Shown: in pieces, positions 1-11,472 of the stretch
Position numbering within the stretch: position 1 is the stretch's first letter
How the letters are laid out: every line of letters begins with the position of its first letter
Assembly (NCBI GenBank): GCA_023846275.1
Contig: JAIUJO010000235.1
Span: 446,907 to 510,906 of the forward strand
Reading direction: 5' to 3'
Origin: Vanilla planifolia
Lineage: Eukaryota > Streptophyta > Magnoliopsida > Asparagales > Orchidaceae
Length of the DNA: 64,000 nt
Notes under the pieces: generated by a model
Database searches by the model: none
Seen by the model: only the letters and a program-made list of their open reading frames with translations
What the model was told of the DNA's origin: nothing
Position numbers and translations under genes: made by a program

Positions 1-589
1 GTTAATTATTGTTGCCCAACACCAAACATTTCTTATATAGATTTAGGTTAGTTAATTCAATGAGAACTATGTTTTTAATTTTTTTCCTTAATTAATTATT
101 TTTCAAATAATAATTTTGAAAGAAAAGAAAAATAATTTTTATGATGAGCAACATATAATGATAAAGGATATTAAAAAATAAAATATTTTGTAATATGGAT
201 AATTTAAATTTTAATTTCTTTTTAAAATGAAATGAATAATATAAAAAAAAGTGAAAATAAATTTTTACCTTAATTAAGTTTAAAATCCTTAATGCTACAT
301 ACAATTTGCTAATCTTTCAAGAAATTTAAAATCATTAAAAAAGAATAGAAAATAAAAAAAAATACTAGAATTATCAAAATGGAAAATGTTTTTTTAAAAG
401 AACTCAATTTTCAAAAAATAATTGTATTAGATAAAACATTTTCATATAATGATAATAGTGATATTCACAATTTAGGGCATAAAAATTTTTATTATACAAA
501 GTTAAAAAAAACATTAAAATAAGAAAAATAAAAATATTGATACCTGAACTGTAACATGTTAACGTAAATAAAAATAGTATGAATAGAAA
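1..589. other. AT-rich DNA, no feature seen
   Basis: Very AT-rich sequence with many A and T runs. Short open frames here are low-complexity and resemble no family I know. Confidence 0.6.
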
Positions 590-1380
590 AAATATATAAT
601 GTTGCTAATATAAAAAAATTGAATGCTTTAATACAATATGAAAAGCATGTCAAAACTACTTTTGTGAATAAATGTGTTAAATATTCTAGATTAAGTACCT
701 AAATATGTTTTATTATTGTTATCACTATCCCAATGCATTGTCTTGTAAGAAAAACATTTCGTAAGGTGAGATCTTTCCTTTCCTGATAAAAATGGTTAAA
801 TATTTGTTTGAAGGAAAAATAATACAAAAATGATCATTGAAATTGTATTGTACAATTTGTTGAAGTTGAAAATAAGTAATATCAGAAGTTGTTGCAAAAT
901 TTAGAGGGTACATGGATTTAGATTTACCTATAGATTTGCTTTAAATTTGTGGAATGTCTCTAACGCATATTGGTAAAGGTGCTCATAGGAAAAATCTACC
1001 CAGCTAGTTGCACTGCCATCATTGCTTATAATATACATAAACGAGGATACTTAGTTCCATCTAGTTTGGTGAGACCTTTGTAGAGTTTTGGGATTTGTTG
1101 CAAATGAAAAATATTACATTGAAAACTAATGCTAACAAATTACATCAAAAGACTTTTCACTTAATTGCCTTCATTTTATATGTGCTAGAATTTAATTATT
1201 TTTAAGTTTAGCTATTTGATTTGATTGAGGTAACTTAGCATCACCTAATAAGTAGTAATGCCACTTTACAATATGTTTACTACAATTTTTCCTATTCTAT
1301 AACAATTTTTATGATCCTTAGGTTCTTAGAGAGTTGTGATCCCAACCTTATCACCAATACATCCACTTTAATGCCTTTTT
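590..1380 (-). mobile_element. Decayed Ty3/gypsy-like gag fragment (repeat T, copy 1)
   Basis: Read on the minus strand, bases 1041-1079 encode KGLTKLDGTKYPR. This resembles the conserved start of the plant gypsy gag domain (P.L..YDGT.DP), which forms the virus-like particle shell. Further on, minus-strand 913-725 gives an open stretch with MYPLNFATTSDI, where the family has its SI.SF..L...F segment. Stops interrupt every frame, so this is a pseudogene. The block recurs at 20990-21790 over nearly its full length, with matching landmarks, and partly at 1750-2090. The family assignment rests on a short motif and is moderate; the repeat relationship is clear. Confidence 0.55.
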
Positions 1381-1749
1381 TAGAAAAGTGGTGATTGAGA
1401 AGATATGGTGCCCATAAAAATCTAAAAAGAATTTCATACCTAGTTAATGAGCAAGAATGGTATATATTAACATATATTAAACTTATTTGAAAGGAAGAGT
1501 GGAATAACATGTACAATACAACACAATAGTAGAGAGTGGGAATGACTTGATCAATAAGGAGATGATAAATGTTGTAACATCATTACAAACCATAAAGAAT
1601 ACTAACTGAATCATTTTGTTTAACATGACTTATAGAAAATAAAGGTGTCAAGACAACACCTTAATATTAAATTACCTAAGATAAATTTGTGGATCATAAA
1701 GTTTAAATAAAAAAATTAATGCATTCTAAATAAGATAAGAAAAGTGTAC
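1381..1749. other. AT-rich spacer between two T copies
   Basis: The open frame at 1292-1516 on the minus strand overlaps the T copy 1 edge and matches no family I recognise. Nothing else is seen. Confidence 0.4.
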
Positions 1750-2090
1750 TAATAAGAAAACTTATTTTGCATAATACGAACTTTGTTAAACTGAGAAACA
1801 AGGTTACATGTGTGTTGGATGGTACTATAGTACAAGAACAACCATTAAGAAAGTATTACATTATATATTGTAGTTTAAAATGAGTATTGCTAGAAGTGTT
1901 AGCAAAACGTAGAGGTTAAATGGCTTTAGATTACTTATAAATTTGGTTTGAATTTGTAAGATATCTTCAATACACTGAGATATACGGGCATCTAAAAAAG
2001 ATCTATGCTTTTATTTTTATTAGTTTCATTGCATAAACTGACACATGGCAAGGAAATTATTTTCCATCCATTTTGATGAGAAACTTACAA
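1750..2090 (-). repeat. Partial second copy of repeat T
   Basis: This aligns by eye with about 840-1075 of the neighbouring T block. Landmarks in the same order are a tract ending in GTTAGCAAAACGTAGAGG, then the ATGGCTTTAGATT segment, then TTTTGATGAGA near 2080. It is more diverged than the copy at 20990. It suggests a local duplication or a second insertion of the same gypsy-like gag region in the same orientation. Confidence 0.5.
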
Positions 2091-3700
2091 CTACTGTTTA
2101 TAAAATTAAAGGAATATACATTAATTGTACAAAAAAACAAAAGATATTCAAAATTTAGATGTAATATATAAAGAAATGATTTTCTTAGTCATTTTAGGTA
2201 AATAAGACCTAAATTTAAGAAAAGTATTTTTAAAAAAATTTATATCAACTATACAAACAATAAGGCACTTCGAATATTAGAAATGATATTTTTGTGAAGT
2301 TGACAAAAAAAGGTTTATATAATATGAACATGACAAATTTTTAGATAAGAGTATTGCCTAAAATAAGCAACTAATTAAAAAAAAAAACAATAAAATGACA
2401 AAAAGTTTCGAAAAAGTTAATGGAAACTATTTTAGAAAAAGTTAATGTAAAATATAAATACATTAATTATTTAAAAAAATAAAAAAATTATATATTTAAT
2501 AAAATGAGCAAAATTTTTTATCATGTATTTAAAAGATTTTAATGAAGTTTTAATATATCAATATAGTATTACATGAAAGTGAACATCATTAATTGTATGA
2601 TATGCTAACTAGAAAAGCCACAATAAATAAAAAGATGGATAGTTTATCATTTGGCTAAAACATAATAAAATATAAAGAAATCTTTTAAAAATATAAAATT
2701 TCATACCAAGTAAAAAACAAGTTATTTAAAACAACAATCTTTAATAACATAAAAATAAATACAATTGTTAGAATAATAGTAAGACAAATCATTCAATAAT
2801 TATTTGAATAAAATTTAAAAAGTTAATTTCATTTTTTATAAACATGTTGAATTAAAAATCTTTTTGATAATAAAAGATTTCCTTTATTGTAACAACTGTC
2901 ATAAATAAGTTATTACAAACAACAAATGCTCATACCATTTAAAAAACTTGTATTAATTTTTAAATTAAATAATTGAACAATTAACTATGATAAATATGAT
3001 AAAGAATTGTTATAAAAGATCCAGTTGTAAATAAAATATGCAAAACAAAGATCCAGTTGTAAATAATAATGTCAAAAAATAGAAAAACATAAAAAGCCAT
3101 GGACATAACTTAATACTTAAAGTTTTAAAATTATTTTGACATCTTAATCAAAAATAAAATTCTTATTTTGACTAGCATGATAAACATTTAGTAAGAGATG
3201 AAGTCAAGTAACATGTGAAATTTTTTTAAATTATATGAGTCAAAATATACAAGAGAAGGTGGATGAATTATGTATTTAACAATTTTTTTATACCAAACTT
3301 TTAGGAGGGAAATTTGAACTCATAAAATTAATTTTTTTATAAATTATTTTTGAAATGCGATTTCTCAACAGTAAGTGAAATACACAAGGATTTTTAAATT
3401 GTTCCACCAAAATTCATTCCTACATGCACCCCCGATGACTAATTGGACTTCTACTAATCACTAATTTTAATCCAAGCCAATAAACCAAACACCTTAATGC
3501 TCTAATGAGGCACCAAAATATACCATAGAAGTTTTGACCACATGAAACAATTTGGAAACTTTACAATTTTTGCATAAAATAATTTCTACTTTTTTTAAAT
3601 CTTTGAAACGAGAGTTGCACAACTAATGGCTAAAAATTGCTCCTCTAATAGGTAAAATTAGTTTTCTCAAAGGTGGCCATCATAAGTGATAGGAAAGAAA
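2091..3700. other. AT-rich DNA with one short direct repeat
   Basis: No coding signal is visible. A 16-base direct repeat, GATCCAGTTGTAAATA, lies at 3018-3033 and again at 3050-3065, a 32-base period. Otherwise there are only A/T runs. Confidence 0.6.
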
Positions 3701-3759
3701 ATGATGGTACTACTATTATTGGATTCTAGGTACTGGAAGCAAATACCATTTGATTAGAA

Positions 3760-4330
3760 TATTTTATAAATGGTTCAAACTTAATCGTAATGGGATTAGA
3801 ACTTTAATGTTTGAGTCAAAAGCTGGACCGAAAGTCATTTTAAAGGGGTTATTGTTAATGAAGGAACAGAAACATTAGGTAATTCAATCAACCACTCTAG
3901 ATTAATAGCTAGATGTAAGTAAACTATCCAAAAATGCAGGCTTAATCTACATCGTTTGATAAGAAAAATGTGCGATCATTTGTCGAAGAAAAGCCCAAGT
4001 TTGGCAATAGCAATTTTTGTCTCACATTGCAAAATAATTCACGTGATTTATGCTTATAATATTTTTATTATGATTCAGCCTATTAAGGATGGTTACCCCT
4101 TGGTGTTATAAAAAAGTCATGACTTGGGTCACCAGTGGATATAGGTAAATATGAGTCCAGCATAACCCAATTCCTTAACTATTTCACATGTCCCCTTTGA
4201 GTCCATACAATTAAGTTGGTTAAGGAGTTATTCTTTGAACCAAGTGGCCTAAAACTACTGCAAGAATCGTGCATTAAATTGATAATCTAAGTTAACCTGT
4301 CAAGGTTTCTATCGGGGTCTATATATATAT
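3760..4330 (-). repeat. Possible diverged R-type LTR fragment (R0)
   Basis: Short landmarks match the R blocks further right in the same order. These are a CTACATCGTT tract (compare 12490), TTTGTCTCACATTG (compare 12768) and a 'GGTTACCCC ... CATGACTTGGGT' stretch (compare about 47110-47150). The match is patchy, so the call is tentative. It ends in a short TA microsatellite at 4319-4331, next to block V1. Confidence 0.35.
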
Positions 4331-5690
4331 ATGGTTTTATATTTTATTTAGAAGATCTAAATAAACAAAACATGAACTGAAAAGGAATAGATTTACTCCA
4401 CAAAAATTATGATAAGAAAATAAAGTGGGCTTTGAGGGAGAGGATCATGTATTTTTAAAGGAAAATCTTATGAAATGCATTACAATGTTTGCAAAAATCG
4501 AATAACTAATGACAAGTGATTTTGTGCTTCCGTAGATTATTGAAGTTGTTCTATTGCTTACAAGATAGTTGTCAGTATCATTGTCGTAGTACATCATGTA
4601 TTTTCTCTTTTAGTACTAATAAAACTTTTTGCTAATGATACTTCTATATGTAAAGCAACATGGTGGTGCATCCTAAATTATTTCATGAGGAAATGGCAAT
4701 GGCATTCTTAACAAGAGAAATCAACAAAATAAGGAAAAGGAGCATCTTGTGGACAAGTTTTACTAAGTAGTATCTCCTTGGAAAGTAAAGGAAGATATGC
4801 TTTGGAGTCATGCCAATATTTTTTAAATTTGAATGATAAAATTTTTATATGGAGGAATGTTTACAAAATAGCAAAAGCTTTTAAGACTTATTTAATGTTT
4901 GTTGAAATATTGTAAGTGCATTTCAACATTTTTTTTTAATGTCATGAAATGAATTTTCTTATGGATATTTTTAAATAAGATTATAAAGACTATTATTTGA
5001 ATGAACAAATAATATGGAGGGGAAGTAAAATATCAAAGAAAAAATGAAGGGGAACCTAAAATAATAATTCTACATCAATTGGAAGTGGATATGTCATAAA
5101 AACTAATACCAAAACATAATAAAAATAAGATTAATTTTATTCTAACAGAGGTTTTAAAGAAAAATAATAAAAGTACCAAACTAGAAACTTATAAATTTTT
5201 TACTTCAGTAAATAGTTCTTGGAGAAGTGTTTTATGAAATTGGTTAAAAGAGTTTTACTTGTCATTTGCAATAGAATTTTTAAGAAATAAAAATATTTAT
5301 AAGGTTTTTATTCCTAGGGTTATCTATAAAAAAATTAAAGTACAAAAAGAGGATAATATCAAGAGGTATGCAATTGATAACTAAAATACTATGGGTTGGA
5401 GTGTAATAAAAAATTATCATCATGGTTAGGAAGAGGGACACAAATTGGATAATTATGGTAGTGCCATTAAGAAAAATGAGGCCTACTAATATAAGTTGAG
5501 ACCATATGATTCCATAAGTAGATCAAATAGTACGAAAATATTTTAGAATGGAGATAGTGTCACTATCAAATGATACTCGTTAGTTTAATGACCATTTCAA
5601 GGAGCATTTGATGGTTAATATATTGTGTGTTTGACCCCTACATATTATTTTTTTAAGATAAAATCCTTTAGTATTGTTAAGATCAACAAT
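4331..5690 (-). repeat. Dispersed repeat V, copy 1 (probable LTR, minus orientation)
   Basis: This matches 42790-44190 across its length and 25640-26640 in part. Shared landmarks include a GGTGCATCC motif, a GAGCATC segment near 4740, and an AGTGCC(A/T)TTAAGAAA segment near 5460. In the 25640 copy the minus strand carries CTTATATAAAAATAT, a good TATA box followed by a leader-like stretch. That suggests an LTR promoter read on the minus strand. No protein is encoded that I recognise. In copies 1 and 3, V is directly followed on the right by an R block. Confidence 0.6.
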
Positions 5691-7043
5691 TAGTTCATAT
5701 TTATTAGTCATTTCATCAATAAGGGATAGATTTATATAGAAAAAAATTGATCATAGAAATTAGAAAGTCAAGAAAATGTTGTTTCAAACACTACTTTGAA
5801 AAATTTTAAAATATTTTCTCAAAGATGACCAATGTAATGGATCAATTAAAGGCTAGGGAATTAGTCATTATGTATGATTCTCTGGTGCCATTGGCTCCAA
5901 TCTAAGAGCTGCAAAATTATCAGATCAAAGGCTATAAAGGTGGATGAGTTCTATATGATTAAATCAAAGTGGATTAGAACTTGGCCAATTGATCGAGCAG
6001 GATAACATCTAAATCGTTTGATTCAACATTGGAAAAGATGAGGAAAATCTCATTTATAAGATTGAAACATAGGCAAGGATGAGTTATCCAATTCAAGGAT
6101 AAATTATTTTCAAGGGTAAAATAATAAAAAAAATTTCATTGAAGTCAAACATGATTTGGGTGGGCTATCCAATTTCAAGCTAGGATCAAGTACTAATAAT
6201 GGATAAAACATTTATTGTCGAGTCAAAGATCGAATCGTGAGAAATAGAGCAAATTTTTAACACTAAGTTATTAGATGAAAGTTAGTCCCTTTTTGGTGAA
6301 AAGAAAAGCAGTTTGCTCTTTATAATACCCTTCACTAGTGTATAAATAATTTCTTAGCCCAATCTAGCTTAGGATGCACATTGACTAATTTGTTGGCTTA
6401 TTTTCATCTGGTCTCCTAACTTCAAGCTACCTTGCCAAGATGGACTTGGTTGGCCCAAGTGCTTTGTTGAAAGTTTAGTAATTGACATGAAATTTGGCAA
6501 AGATGAATTACATAGATTAATCAAAAAAAGGATTGAATGAAAAATGAAATCCTATAGGTTTCTTATATCAAGGAAAAGATGAACAAGTCAAATGCTTAAA
6601 ATAGGATGAGAAAGTGAGATGAATGAAGATGTAACTTATAATCAATGGGCTAAACTTCTATTTTATAACAAAAAGATAGACCTTTTCTAAGTTGATTCAT
6701 ATATCGTTAATCCTTGAATCTTACTAAACATGTCAAGGTATTTTTGGTGACCATTAATTCACCATATTCTAAAGTGTTAGGGTTAATCACTAAAACTAAA
6801 CATAACTCACACTAAACAATTCTGGTAGAATAAAATATTAAACATTTATAGCTTCACTCATCGAACAAAAGAGTGCCTTAACAATCTCTTCCTTTTGATG
6901 ATTGTAAGATATTATGTTTAGATAAAAAAAAGCAAAAAACACATGTTATTATCACAAATGGTAATAAAAATGAAAAGTTTTTGCTCCCACTTAATTCATG
7001 TTCTGCCTTGCAACATTTTCATGTCACTCATTTAAATCATGAT
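5691..7043 (-). mobile_element. R1: left LTR-like block of copia element E1
   Basis: R1 is homologous to R2 (about 12110-13440), R3 (44190-45440) and R4 (46370-47790). Shared marks include the 'GTTGGATCAAGATGGATTAGA'-like segment near 5970, the GTTTAGTAATTGACATGAAATTTG tract near 6475, and the 'ACTAAAC..TTCTGGTAGAATAAAATA' tail near 6815. Its right edge abuts a polypurine tract followed by RNase H coding sequence, the position expected of the 3' LTR of a minus-strand Ty1/copia element. The left boundary is uncertain, because block V replaces the sequence that lies left of R2 and R4. Confidence 0.6.
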
Positions 7044-7044
7044 A

Positions 7045-7056
7045 ATCTCCCATTTT
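7045..7056 (-). promoter_or_regulatory. Polypurine tract of copia element E1
   Basis: On the minus strand this reads AAAATGGGAGATT just before the R1 LTR edge. Ty1/copia elements prime plus-strand DNA synthesis from a purine run at exactly this place. A similar AAAGAGGGAGAAT lies at the edge of R3 near 45430. Confidence 0.5.
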
Positions 7057-7109
7057 AATATTATTAAAAGGGAGGTATAATTTTTAAAATTGCTATTACA
7101 GTAATTGTT

Positions 7110-8470
7110 GTCTTATGATTTGAAATTGACGTATTTGAAGGAATTTTGCAAATATGTCTACCAATTTTTTTGGAAGGAACATATGTGAATTTTGCTATGC
7201 TTTAAGCAACTTGATCACTAATAAAGTGGTAACTTTTATTGTCTTTACTATTGAAATGATAAACTTAGTTCCTTACTAAATCTAAGAAGTTAGTATTATC
7301 AATTCAAATGGAAATATGCAAGAGATCTAAACCATAATCTTAAAATTGGTGTCCCAAACATAACTGTTGAGCAACACAGCCTTTTGTCACTACATACTCT
7401 ACTTCTATGATCAATATGGTTATGCAATTCTTTATTCTTTTCTTGACTAAGAAACTAAGACATTTTCTAGTAATTAACATGTACCTAAGGTTCTATTTGG
7501 CTACCTTAGAGCTTACAAAATCTAAATCTCTAAAACCTATAAGTTCTCATGAATAAGTAATTTTAGGATGCCTCAAGCCAATGTTCATTATACTTTCTAC
7601 ATATTTAAAGATTAACTTAGTCACCTTTAGAAGGCTTTCCTTAGAATTTTATTGGAATCTAGCACATAAGCAAACACTAAAAAAATTATTCAGTCTACTA
7701 ATCGTAAGATATAATAAAGATCTAACAAGTTCTTCATAAAGTTTTTAATTAATTTGTCTCTTAATTTTATCTAAATTTAAATACACTGATTGATTCATTA
7801 GAATCTTCTTATGTTCCATATTTTCATACCAAAAGTTCTTGAATAAATATTTTAAATACTTTGTTTATGAAATACAAATCTCATCTTTTAGTTACATAAT
7901 TTGTAATCCAAAGGAGAAATTCATCTCACACATTATACTTATCTCAAAGTCATATGTGAATAAATCACAAAGTTCCTTAAACATATTTTCATTTATGTTT
8001 CCAAAAGTTTTGTCATCAACATAAACTTATATAAGCAAAAAATTATTATTTAAAGATTTGAAGAATAATGTGTTATCCATTTTACTTTCCTAAAACCACT
8101 ATCAACTAGATCACTACTCAATCTAGAATATCATGAATGATGAGCTTACTTAAGGACATAAAATGTCTTCTTAAGCTTATATAAATAATGACCATATGTA
8201 TGGGTCTCAAAACTTGGGGGTTCTTCAACACACATAGCTTCTTTTATTATCTTATTTTAAAATTGATGTTTTGCATCCATTTCAAGTAACAAAAAATTCT
8301 AATGACATAAGTATGCTAAGATAAGTATAATGACCTCTAATCTTATTATTAGTATAAATGACTCCTCAAAATATATACCATCATCTTTGCTGTAATTCTT
8401 AGCAATAGGTCCACCTTTGTTTCCAATGATCACTCTATTTTTATGGAATTTATTTTTAAATATCTATTTG
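7110..8470 (-). pseudogene. Ty1/copia RT and RNase H domains of E1
   Basis: The reverse transcriptase and RNase H copy the element's RNA into DNA. Minus-strand reading, in order: RNKFHKNRVIIGNK near 8440 (start of RT), VEEPPSFETHTYGHYLYKLK, an intact YVDD catalytic motif at 8012-8023, CLCARFQ near 7665, EVEYVVTKGC at 7363-7405 (RNase H), and a decayed ADIFTKP-like end near 7130. These match the SIRE/Maximus-type plant copia order closely. Repeated frame changes and stops show that the gene is dead. Integrase lies upstream and the polypurine tract downstream, so this is the pol 3' half of E1. Confidence 0.85.
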
Positions 8471-8599
8471 GTTCCAATCAGTTTTTTATCATTAACCCTA
8501 TGAATAAGTTTCTACACTTGGCTTCTCACAAACTAATTTGACTCTTAATTTCTTACTTAAACCTAGTAGTCAAACTCTTGGGCTTGATCTTTAGGTACT

Positions 8600-9560
8600 A
8601 GTTTTGTGACAAATACAAATACACTATGATTAAAATATCCTATAATTGATTTTGTTTGATGGGAAGCTTGGATTTTGAGTATCCATGTTGTAAACTTTAT
8701 AAGTTTTTCAAAGTGAAGAGTGTCCTATGAAACTTTCTAAGCATATCTTTTCATCAAAGTTATTCAAGTTGGTTCTTTCATTATTAAGAATGATGCATTT
8801 ATAACCAAACATATGACTGTAACTTACATTCAATTTCTTATTTTTAAATAATGCTTAATTAGATTTTCTTAAATGTTGGCCTTAAATTAATTCCATTTAT
8901 TGTATAATAAGTTGACTTAATTTGCTTGGCCCAAAGATATTTTTGTAGCTTGTATTCGATTAACATAGTTTTATCCATCTTTACTAAGGTAATATTTTTC
9001 TTATTTTCCAATTTCATTTTGTTAATGTGTATAAGGACATGTAGTTTGATTCCCTTCATCTTTAATCTAGTTGCCATTATCACATTGAACACAACTTAAT
9101 TTGACATAGCTTTTCTCTTCTATCTTTTTTTCATAACTTAACAAAGATTTCAAACGTAACATTCTTATGTTTAATAAATATAACTTAATTATATCTAGAA
9201 GAATCATTAATAATCACAAATATATTTTTTTTATCTTAAACTCTAGGGCTATGTAGGTCTAAAAATATCAATATAAACTATCCCTAAAGGTCTACTAGTA
9301 GTTAAGTCATTTTTAGGTTCAAAATATATACTTAACTTGCCTTTTCTGTTTGTATGATTCATACATTTTTTTTAATTTGTTTTGTTTGGCATCAAAAGAT
9401 CTCTAACTACATCTAGTTTGTTTATTTTCTTTAATGTAAACTATCTTATGTGACAAATTTTGATTATCTTCTTCTTAGACTTTTCTTCAAGTGTTACCTA
9501 TCGATTTAGAGAATGTCTTGTTGAGATAAACTTTGGTCGGTCTGTAGTCATATGTCTTGA
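8600..9560 (-). pseudogene. Ty1/copia integrase of E1
   Basis: Integrase inserts the DNA copy into the genome. In the minus-strand frame open at 9092-8859, LIEYKLQKYLWA followed by TYYTINGINLRP matches the copia integrase stretch usually read as ML.EY.LP.YFWAEA and CYI.NRV..RP. Upstream near 9290, TSRPLGIVYIDIF matches the SRPLELLH.DLF segment that opens the integrase core, and KKYICDY follows where KKYGFVIVDDYSR is expected. The catalytic DDE residues cannot all be placed because of frameshifts. Gag lies upstream (right) and RT downstream (left), the Ty1/copia order. Confidence 0.8.
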
Positions 9561-9840
9561 GCATCTATTATTTGGCTCTCAAGGATTAGATTTTGATTTT
9601 TTTTCTCTTTATATAGATACATAAATAAGAAAATGATTATTAAAAATTAATAAAATGTAACTTTTATTTTCCTTCCTTTTATGCATAATTCCAAAGTGTA
9701 TTACTTCTAACTTATGAATGTATCAAAATACTATATCTCTAAAAATAATTTTCAAGACAAATTATTTTAAATTTTCTATTCTCTAACCTTTGGAAGCCAA
9801 TCATTCTCGGCATAGTCATTTGAAACAAGGCTTTTAACTA
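9561..9840 (-). pseudogene. E1 protease interval, not resolvable
   Basis: This lies between the gag zinc knuckle and the integrase of E1, where copia elements encode the aspartic protease. I could not find a D-S-G motif in any minus-strand frame. The domain is either too decayed or deleted. Confidence 0.3.
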
Positions 9841-11458
9841 AAAATATTTTTCCTAATTTGGCAATCTATAATAGCATGACCTTTTCCACTACTATAAAAG
9901 TATGTAACATTTGAAATATTAGGCATATTAAAAAAAACATATATTCCTCTTTAGCAATATAAACATCACGTGAAGCATCAGAAAATTCTACATGTTGAGT
10001 AGAATATTTTTTTTCCAAACTCGTCATTTCATTTCTCAAAGAAGTATTCTCAATCATCATGGAATCATTTTCATCACATAATGTTTTTGCAATCTCCTTT
10101 TAAAAAAACTAAAAATAATTTAATTTTTCTATATAAAACATTTTCAATGTTTTATGTACAAATATTAAAGAAGTTTAAACACTAATAACTTCTAAGAAAT
10201 TATTTTCAAAAATTCAAGAGATCAAGAGCTTATCTTAATATTTTATTCTTCACTTGATGTGCTTGACTCATCATAATTTGCAATGAAGCATGTCATTGCT
10301 TCCTCCTCACTACTTGAAGTTGTGGAGCCTAATTCTTCTGAAGCAACAAAATAGCTTGAAAATCTTTCTTTGTTTTGGTGTGTTGAATTATGGATAATTT
10401 GGTATAATATAGCTAATTTGACAATAATCATATCATCTTTGTGTCTTTATCTCCTCCTTACTTTTTTTTTTTGCAAATTCTTATTTATAAAACCTTTGTC
10501 AAAATTTTTATCTAAACCCTTAACATGAAAATTTGCCTTTTCCTCCAAGTCTATAAAGAAGATAACGATTCATTGCACCTTGCTCCATCCTTTGCTTTCT
10601 TACAGAGGCCTCCTTTTTAACTCTTCTATTCATCTCAATCTCTGCTGTTAATAATTTTCCGAGTAACTCATTCAAAATGAGCTTATTATGTATTTGGCTA
10701 CCTTTATTGTCGTGACAAGGGGATCATACTCATTGGATAGAATCTTTGCCACTTTCTTAAAAGATCAAGATTAAGTAGCACTTTTTCAAGATTTTTAATC
10801 CATTAGTAATATTAGAAAACCATATTAACATCTTATTTATAATTTATAACAAATGTATTCTACATAGCATTGGATCATGTGCAAGAAGTTTTATCTTTAT
10901 TTTTTTAACTTATAAAGTATCTTCATAAGTTACTTCTAACATTTTTCAAACTTTATGGGTGGTATAAAAGTTCTTAACTTGATTAAATCATTGATAGATA
11001 TGCCATGATGAAGGTAATTGAGTGTTATGATATTTAGTTAGATTATTCTACTTTGGTCACTCCTAAGTATGTTAAATAATTTGATTTCTTCTGTATATGA
11101 ATCTCTAAGTAAATCTTATATTTTTTTTAGAACTTTCTAATGTTTTTAATCAATTGATTAGTTAAAAACTCTAAATCTATCTCTCAAATTTTGATAGAAT
11201 TTATCCATGAATAATGATATAGTTAGTGAAGAAGACCAACTAGTGTTGTACCAATGATAATCATAAGTGATGACATATTAAAATCTTAATTTAAAAAGGA
11301 AATTAATAAACACACATTTTAGAAATCACACAAAAATAGTGAGATAGAAATTAAACTTATTTTATAATAAAAATAATAATTAAGTAAACATAACAGATAA
11401 TTGAAACACACACGATGTTTCACCCAAGTTATTTGATTGACATTTTTTTGTAGAGACC
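9841..11458 (-). pseudogene. Ty1/copia gag of E1
   Basis: Gag forms the particle that packages element RNA. Several marks can be read on the minus strand. A gag core near 10960-10650 contains SNITNGLKILKK and EYDPLVTTIK, matching the FTNIINGLK.LGK and LP..W....TAI segments of SIRE-type copia gag. An acidic serine stretch follows in the open frame 10431-10243 (TSSSEEEAMTCFIANYDESS). Then comes a coiled-coil-like ENTSLRNEMTSLEKKY (10060-9866), and finally a decayed zinc knuckle at 9905-9862, SSGKGHAIIDC, with the first cysteines lost. Stops and frameshifts are frequent. The primer-binding site lies just beyond the right end, as expected. Confidence 0.75.
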
Positions 11459-11472
11459 CACTTTGATACCAA
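11459..11472 (-). promoter_or_regulatory. Primer-binding site of copia element E1
   Basis: On the minus strand this reads TTGGTATCAAAGTG. Plant Ty1/copia elements use TGGTATCAGAGC, complementary to the 3' end of initiator methionine tRNA. The first eight bases match exactly. It sits right of gag on the minus-strand element, which fixes the inner edge of the 5' LTR at about 11473. Confidence 0.75.

Noticed and set aside
92-304. 70-codon minus-strand frame with a hydrophobic look
   Set aside because: Pure A/T-rich sequence; composition explains it.
2941-3110. Short direct repeats suggestive of a CRISPR-like or satellite array
   Set aside because: Only two 16-base units, in a plant genomic context, with no further copies.
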